Positions 59,174 to 64,000 of a stretch of 64,000 nucleotides of DNA are shown piece after piece; positions within the stretch are counted from its first letter, which is position 1, and every line of letters begins with the position of its first letter. This DNA is from an uncultured Clostridia bacterium. Lineage in GTDB: Bacteria > Bacillota > Clostridia > Christensenellales > Borkfalkiaceae. The notes under the pieces were generated by a model. It did no database searches. It saw nothing but the letters and a program-made list of their open reading frames with translations, and was not told the origin of the DNA. The stretch spans positions 1 to 64,000 of the forward strand of contig CALVHR010000010.1 of the NCBI GenBank assembly GCA_944328495.1, written 5' to 3'. Both the position numbers and the translations under genes were made by a program.

Positions 59174-62100
59174 GCGGACGTACGCCGACGCCCGAACAGC
59201 AGGCGGCGATCGACGCCGAGGGCGAAGTTCTGGTTTCCGCATCGGCGGGGAGCGGAAAGACCTTCGTGATGATCGAAAAGATCATCGGGCTCATCGAATC
59301 GGGCAAAGCGGAGGTAGGATCGGTGCTCGCCGTGACTTTTACCAATCTCGCGGCGGCAGAAATGAAAGAGCGGCTGCGCGCGGCGCTTGTCGCGCGCGCA
59401 GCCGCCGAAGCGGACACTGCCGTCCGCGCGCGGCTCAAAGCGCAGATCGCGGAGATCGCGGCGTCGGACATCTGTACCGTGCACTCGTTCTGTGTAAACA
59501 TCATCCGCCGTTACTTTTACGAGACGGATGTGGACGGGAATTTCCGCATTGCCGACGATACCGAATCGGCAAAGATCCGCTCCCGTGCGCTGGATGCGCT
59601 GTTTGAACGTATGCTCGCCGAAAAATCCCAATCGTTTTTGCGGCTTTCGCGCGCGTTTGCAGGCAGCCGCGGATTTTCGAAACTTGGCGAGATCGTGCTC
59701 AAAGCATACGAAAAAATCTCCGTGAAAGCAGATCCTGCCGCCTTTTTGAAGGGGATCCCCGCCATGTACGGCGAGGAAAATTTTGAAAAGCTTTGCGAAG
59801 AAGCGCTCGCTCCCGTGCGCGAAGCGGCGCGCCGCCTGCGCAAAAAATGCGATTTGTTTTTGCAGGAACTTGCGCCGCTGATCGAACAAAAACGGATGAG
59901 CGATAAATACGCGGCGTTTGTGCTTGCACGCGCGGCGCTTTGCGACGAATTGATCGGTGCCGCAGACGTGTTTGCCGCGGCAAAGCTGTTCGAAGGGCTC
60001 AAATTGATGAGTAAGCCCCCGAATACCAAACTCAAAGCGCCCGGATTTGAGGAAGAACTGGCGCTGGACGAGCGGCTGACAAGTCTGCGCGACGACACGG
60101 ACGCCATTAAAAAGATGCTTGCCGCGTTTGCTGCGCGCGAAGACGAGTACTCCCGTTTTCTGCAAGCGGGGCAGATCGCTTCGGCGCTTTCCGAGCTGTT
60201 GCTCGGTTTTGACGAGAACTATACGGCGCTCAAACGGCGGGCGGGGGTGCTGGATTTTTCCGATCTCGAACATCAATGTCTCAAACTTTTGCAAAAGCCC
60301 GATGTGCGAGAGGAAGTGCGCGGCCGCTATACCCACGTATTCGTGGACGAATACCAGGACGTCAATCCCGCGCAGGAGGAAATTCTTTCCCTCATCGCTG
60401 GGGAAAACGTGTTTATGGTGGGAGATGTAAAGCAATCCATTTACGGCTTCCGCGGGTGCAGTGCGGCGTTTTTCGCCAAGAAATACGCCCGCCTCAAAAA
60501 AGAGGGCAGGGCACTCGAACTCAACGGCAATTTCCGAAGCGCTTCGAAAATTCTGGAAGCGGTAAATACTCTTTTTTCGGGCGTGATGACCGAAGAAACT
60601 GCGTCTGTCGATTATGCAAAGACGTCGATGATGACGGCGGGGAGCCCCAAGCAGACGGGCGGGCGCGTGTGTTTTGCTTTTGTGCCCGAACCTGCCGAAA
60701 AGGAACAAAATGAGCGGGACGTATATTCCGTTTCGGAGCATCTTGCCCCCAAAGAGGACGAGGAATATGCCGAAGGCGCTCTGATCGCGTCCGTCATTGC
60801 AAGCGAGATCGGGCAAAAGCGGCACGATCCCGCGACAGGCGAGGAAGTTTCGACGGGGTTCGGCGATATAGTGGTTTTGGCGCGCGGAAAAAAGGGTAAG
60901 ACGGCGCGCATCGTGCACGAGTTGGTGCGGCGGGGCATTCCCGTCGCGGCGGATACGGAGATCAATATTTGCGATTATCCCGAAGTCAAAACGCTCATCG
61001 CGATCTTGCAGTTTTTGGACAACGGTTCCCAGGATATTCCTCTGGCGGCGGCGCTCAAAAGTGCGCTCGGTTCCGTCACGGACGCGGAACTTTCCGCGGT
61101 GCGCCTGGCGTCGGGGCCGAAAGAGGCGTTTTATCTTGCCTGCGAGCGCTACGCACAGGAAAAGACGGATGCGCTTTCCGAAAAATTGCGGGCGTTTTAT
61201 GCGCGCGCAGCGCGCTATCGCCTTTTTATGAACGTGAAAGGTGCGGCAGAGATTTTGACCATGCTTTTGAGCGAAACGGGCATGGAGGCAGAGCTCTTGT
61301 CTATGCCGCTCGGCGCGGAGCGGCTGCGCCGCGCCGAGCGGCTCATCGCCGAGTGCGGCGATATGTCCGTTCCCGAATTTCTCGACAGGCTCAAAAGCGG
61401 CGGGTACAAAGTCGGGTTTTCGGAGAGCGGCGGAGCGAACGCCGTGCGCGTGATGACTATGCACGCTTCCAAGGGATTGGAATTTCCCGTCGTGATCGCT
61501 GCGGGGCTGAGCGCAAGGTTCAGCGGTGAAGATTTCCGCGGAATTCTCTTTGATGACGAGTGGGGTTTTGCTCCCTGCGCATACGACTTTGAAAATTTTG
61601 TCAATTCGGAAACCATTTTACGCACGGTGGTGCGCACTCGCCTGCGGCATAAGCGAGCCGAAGATGAAATGCGCCTCTTTTATGTGGCGGCTACACGCGC
61701 GAAGAGCTGTCTGTACCTGATTTTCGAAAAGGAGCAGGATTTTGATTTTGCGAACGTGCGGGAGGCGAGCTGCTTTGCCGATTTTGTGGATTTTGAAAAA
61801 TTCCGCGACTTCGTCGTGCCCGTGTTCGGCGGAGAACTGGAAGAGCCTGCGGTGCGTGTTCTTTCTGCGGGAAAAGCGGACGAAGAGGCTAAGCGCGCGG
61901 TGCTTTCCCGCTTTGAGGTGCCGTATCCGCATGCGGAAAGCGTATCTCTTCCCGTCAAGACGAGCGCGTCGGCACTGATTGCTCGCCGCGCAGCGTCCGA
62001 AGAGGATTTCGGCTTTGACGCAGGTGAATTTTATGAGAGCGACGCCGATGCGGAAACGGGTACGGCGTATCATGCATTTTTAGAACACGCTGACTTTGAC

Positions 62101-62523
62101 GCATCAGCCTGCGAAGAGGCGGCGCGCGTATGCGATCTTCTTGACAGCGAAGGAGCGGGCGGCAAGGTGGATCGCAAAAAAGCGGAAAAGATTTTGCAAA
62201 TGCCCGTGTTTTCCAAACTGCAAGGCTTTACTCTGTACCGCGAGCGCGAATTCCTGCTGGCCCTCCCCGCGTGTGAGATCCTGCCCACTTCGTCGCGCGA
62301 CGAGATCCTCTTGCAGGGCAAGATCGATCTGATGGCGCTACGAGGAGAGGAATGCATCATTGTCGACTATAAGTATTCTTCGCATTCTGCCGAGCGTGTT
62401 CTTGCCGATTACGCCCAACAGCTCAACATTTACGCCGCGGCGGCAAAGCGGCTTCCCGGCGTGAAAAAAGTGTCCGCTTACATCGTCAATATTTTGCGTG
62501 AGTATATGGTGCAGGCGCTGTAA
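59170..62523 (+). CDS. addA: AddA subunit of the helicase-nuclease AddAB
   Basis: 1,117 residues, UvrD/RecB-type helicase with C-terminal nuclease. Walker A ASAGSGKT (24-31), FTNLAAAEMKERL, motif II VDEYQDVNPAQEE (near 392-404), GDVKQSIYGFRG, motif V/VI MTMHASKGLEFPVV and RLFYVAATRA. Nuclease: LQGKIDLMA and VDYKYSS (Asp1066, Lys1068). With AddB it resects DNA ends for RecA loading. Chi-like sites cannot be judged. Confidence 0.97.
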   Translation: MSGRTPTPEQQAAIDAEGEVLVSASAGSGKTFVMIEKIIGLIESGKAEVGSVLAVTFTNLAAAEMKERLRAALVARAAAEADTAVRARLKAQIAEIAASDICTVHSFCVNIIRRYFYETDVDGNFRIADDTESAKIRSRALDALFERMLAEKSQSFLRLSRAFAGSRGFSKLGEIVLKAYEKISVKADPAAFLKGIPAMYGEENFEKLCEEALAPVREAARRLRKKCDLFLQELAPLIEQKRMSDKYAAFVLARAALCDELIGAADVFAAAKLFEGLKLMSKPPNTKLKAPGFEEELALDERLTSLRDDTDAIKKMLAAFAAREDEYSRFLQAGQIASALSELLLGFDENYTALKRRAGVLDFSDLEHQCLKLLQKPDVREEVRGRYTHVFVDEYQDVNPAQEEILSLIAGENVFMVGDVKQSIYGFRGCSAAFFAKKYARLKKEGRALELNGNFRSASKILEAVNTLFSGVMTEETASVDYAKTSMMTAGSPKQTGGRVCFAFVPEPAEKEQNERDVYSVSEHLAPKEDEEYAEGALIASVIASEIGQKRHDPATGEEVSTGFGDIVVLARGKKGKTARIVHELVRRGIPVAADTEINICDYPEVKTLIAILQFLDNGSQDIPLAAALKSALGSVTDAELSAVRLASGPKEAFYLACERYAQEKTDALSEKLRAFYARAARYRLFMNVKGAAEILTMLLSETGMEAELLSMPLGAERLRRAERLIAECGDMSVPEFLDRLKSGGYKVGFSESGGANAVRVMTMHASKGLEFPVVIAAGLSARFSGEDFRGILFDDEWGFAPCAYDFENFVNSETILRTVVRTRLRHKRAEDEMRLFYVAATRAKSCLYLIFEKEQDFDFANVREASCFADFVDFEKFRDFVVPVFGGELEEPAVRVLSAGKADEEAKRAVLSRFEVPYPHAESVSLPVKTSASALIARRAASEEDFGFDAGEFYESDADAETGTAYHAFLEHADFDASACEEAARVCDLLDSEGAGGKVDRKKAEKILQMPVFSKLQGFTLYREREFLLALPACEILPTSSRDEILLQGKIDLMALRGEECIIVDYKYSSHSAERVLADYAQQLNIYAAAAKRLPGVKKVSAYIVNILREYMVQAL

Positions 62524-62597
62524 AGCCAAAAGCCGAAAAAAGACAGAATTCGTCAAAACTTTCCAAAACAGTGCGCAAAGCGCGTGCAAATACGGTC

Positions 62598-62603
62598 TAT
62601 AAT
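62598..62603 (+). promoter_or_regulatory. Possible -10 box of the membrane protein gene
   Basis: TATAAT at 62598-62603, 28 bp before the start; no good -35 at 17 bp upstream. Confidence 0.35.
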
Positions 62604-62630
62604 GAAGTCAGTTTGGTTTCGGAGGGCTGT

Positions 62631-63314
62631 ATGCCGTATTTTGACGATTTTCTTTCGCTGTTTGAAAGCGTGGGAGGTTTGTTTAGCGACGCTTTGGCGT
62701 TTGTCTTGTTGCTCCTTCCCGCCGCGGCGTTTCTCGTATTTTTTCTGCTTCGCATTTTTTGGCGGCGCATCCGCTGTCTGCCGCGCGCATGGTATCCGCT
62801 CTTTTGCGATATTTGCCTGCTGATTTTTCTCGCACTGTTCTTGACGGGCGGAAACCGCGAACAGATCTATCTTGTTGCCGCACTCGTCTTTGCGGAAAAA
62901 GCCGCGACGATTTTGCTCTATGGGCTGTTGTTTATACCTTTTCCGCGGAAAAAATCAAAGCTGCCCGGGAAGAAAAGAAAACAAAAGTTTGCGGCAAAGA
63001 TGGCGGAGGAATGCGTTGAAATTCCCGCCGCGCCCATCGATCAGGACGTACCTGCCAGACCTCCTATGGTGCGTTGTTTTGCGGGCGCAGAGCCTGTGCG
63101 CATCGAAAAGGACGTACGGCTCGATCACATATATTCGGTGCTGGAACGGCTCAAAGAAATGCCGCTTCGCCCCGGCGATCGCCTGGAAGCCCAAAAGACG
63201 GGTGAAATGCTGGACGTGTATCGTGCCAAGGGCGAATTGTCGGCGGAAGAAGCGGATACGCTCAATGATATGCTCGCATCTCTTTTGAAGATGATGGCAA
63301 AATACGATATGTAA
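62631..63314 (+). CDS. Membrane protein of unknown function
   Basis: 227 residues from the ATG at 62631 (RBS CGGAGG). Three hydrophobic segments (about 18-40, 53-72, 77-99) are followed by a Lys/Arg-rich stretch (RKKSKLPGKKRKQK) and a soluble C-terminal half that ends with two amphipathic helices (HIYSVLERLKEM; EEADTLNDMLASLLKMMAKYDM). No family recognised. Follows addA in the same direction after 107 bp, with a strong terminator behind it. Confidence 0.65.
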   Translation: MPYFDDFLSLFESVGGLFSDALAFVLLLLPAAAFLVFFLLRIFWRRIRCLPRAWYPLFCDICLLIFLALFLTGGNREQIYLVAALVFAEKAATILLYGLLFIPFPRKKSKLPGKKRKQKFAAKMAEECVEIPAAPIDQDVPARPPMVRCFAGAEPVRIEKDVRLDHIYSVLERLKEMPLRPGDRLEAQKTGEMLDVYRAKGELSAEEADTLNDMLASLLKMMAKYDM

Positions 63315-63340
63315 CGAAACGATTTTAAAAAAGAATGACC

Positions 63341-63381
63341 AAAAGCCGCGCGGCGCAATTTTTGCGCCGCGCGGCTTTTTC
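63341..63381. terminator. Bidirectional terminator
   Basis: 18-bp perfect stem (63341-63358 with 63362-63379), 3-nt loop, T and A flanks; serves the membrane protein gene and the convergent PRC-barrel gene. Confidence 0.92.
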
Positions 63382-63415
63382 CGCGGGGTCGGTTGTGATC
63401 GATACTATTTACCGC

Positions 63416-64000
63416 TCAGCGGTATTGTTCTGTACAAAGCAGGGTGAGTGCAAACAATTTATTATGCGCGAGAGCGCGGCGGATGATATCGGGCGTGACG
63501 GTCGCTCCTGCGGCGGCAATTACGTTTCCGCGCGCGTCGACGAGCGGAGCGGGGAGGGTCTTGCCCGTTAAAAGGGCGCTTCCCGCCATTTTATGCGCGG
63601 AAGGGCGCGAAAAACGGACTTCTTGCGCGGCAGGTGTTTGTTCAAAATTTGCTTCTTCGGCGATCAGCACTTCGTAGTCGCTTTCGGTCGCCGCGGCAGT
63701 CGCCGCCGTGCCCGCCGTCTGCTCCGCAGCGTCTACGCCGTTTTCCTTTGAAGTTTGCGGCAAGGCTCGTGCCGTTCTTTTTTTTGCGGCGCGGGGCGGG
63801 CGGCGCACTGCGGTGCCCGATAAATCGACGATCGCACTGTCTGCGGCGCTTACCAGCCTGTCGGCGGGTACTTTTTGACCGCCCGAAAGGATATAATGCG
63901 TAATGACAAAGTTTTCCCGCACGAAATCGGCGAGGGTGCCCAGTTTATCCCCCGTTTCCGAAAAAACCTCAATGCCGAAAGGCGCGGAAATGCAGTTTTT
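63416..64000 (-). CDS. PRC-barrel domain protein, truncated by the window end
   Basis: The reverse-strand frame is open from 64000 to the stop at 63416 (194 residues seen) with no start needed inside the window; a GTG at 63922 is not a convincing start because the coding-like sequence continues past it. The edge part (ISAPFGIEVFSETGDKLG, then ITHYILSGGQKVPADRLVSA) reads as a PRC-barrel-like beta strand pair, then a long Ala/Thr/Glu-rich linker and a tail with PDIIRRALAHNKLF. Role unknown; PRC-barrels act as small adaptor domains. Confidence 0.65.
   Translation of the reverse strand, partial: KNCISAPFGIEVFSETGDKLGTLADFVRENFVITHYILSGGQKVPADRLVSAADSAIVDLSGTAVRRPPRAAKKRTARALPQTSKENGVDAAEQTAGTAATAAATESDYEVLIAEEANFEQTPAAQEVRFSRPSAHKMAGSALLTGKTLPAPLVDARGNVIAAAGATVTPDIIRRALAHNKLFALTLLCTEQYR

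Noticed and set aside
59065-61464. Reverse-strand open frame of about 800 residues opposite addA
   Set aside because: Same reason; all helicase and nuclease motifs lie on the forward strand.
1-64000. tRNA or rRNA genes, CRISPR arrays, transposases, integrases, prophage genes
   Set aside because: None seen; no GGTTCGAATCC-like tRNA arms, no regular spacer-repeat pattern and no recombinase motifs.

Overview
The window looks like a chromosomal segment of a low-G+C-lineage Gram-positive bacterium (Clostridia; a gut, Christensenellales-like relative is my guess) with a moderately high, roughly 50 percent G+C content. The reasons are the gene order, which is Bacillus/Clostridium-like (rpsP-khpA-rimM-trmD ... 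rbgA-rnhB ... dprA-topA-trmFO-hslV-hslU; yqfC-yqfD-phoH-pgpH-ybeY-era; addB-addA), the Firmicutes-type AddAB and ECF vitamin transporters, a CIRCE operator, the sporulation genes yqfC/yqfD behind a sigma-E-like promoter, and a bile-salt-hydrolase-type enzyme. I see no tRNA, rRNA, CRISPR array, insertion sequence or prophage. Nearly all genes are ordinary chromosomal genes in short operons. Many promoters are near-consensus sigma-A boxes with a 17-bp spacer.

Layout. 1-6.8 kb: an AraC regulator, then the translation block rpsP, khpA, rimM, trmD, rbgA, rnhB, yraN, rplS, interrupted by a reverse-strand amidase-like gene and a flavodoxin-like gene. 6.9-14.3 kb: a PMT-type membrane glycosyltransferase, a ComM/YifB ATPase, DprA and TopA. 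14.4-17.8 kb: trmFO-hslV-hslU under a perfect CIRCE element. 18.3-20.4 kb: hisS, an RseC-like membrane protein and thioredoxin. 20.6-24 kb: a secreted beta-helix/Big2 protein and glyA. 24-27.3 kb: FMN riboswitch with ribU, then tsaE-tsaB-rimI and an alpha/beta hydrolase. 27.4-31.8 kb: a membrane-anchored MurF, Ddl and NADP isocitrate dehydrogenase. 32.1-36.4 kb: a 1,435-residue surface protein split by a single-base frameshift. 36.5-40.1 kb: a choloylglycine-hydrolase-family enzyme, an M1 peptidase lipoprotein, an FmdB zinc ribbon and a DUF2238-type membrane protein. 40.2-45.3 kb: yqfC-yqfD-phoH-pgpH-ybeY-era. 45.4-55.9 kb: thiT (TPP riboswitch), YfbR, PlsC, an MFS carrier, PepV-type dipeptidase, ArgF, an MsmX-type ABC ATPase, an ArsP_2-type permease and a lipoprotein. 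56-62.5 kb: addB-addA. 62.6-64 kb: an unknown membrane protein and a truncated PRC-barrel protein running off the end.

The most interesting thing I found is non-coding. Four intergenic gaps (4.13-4.48, 16.37-16.46, 17.77-18.31 and 28.99-29.29 kb) carry copies of a composite, multi-hairpin element. Its first hairpin has an 11-bp stem whose sequence changes between copies while pairing is kept, an 8-nt loop GAGCTGAC (one variant AAGCCGAT), a 1-nt bulge and a short outer stem. It is followed by a GAGGG/CCCTC hairpin, a hairpin containing an AAGGGCAC-like segment, and in the long copies a two-hairpin module of about 100 bp. In three copies the element begins 5-6 nt after a stop codon. This is a good candidate for an undescribed structured RNA or a small dispersed non-autonomous repeat.

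Other points: a sigma-E-type promoter ahead of yqfC; HrcA-type control of hslVU with trmFO; intrinsic terminators that physically overlap the next promoter (rpsP, tsaE, icd); and a PgpH that lacks its extracellular sensor domain.
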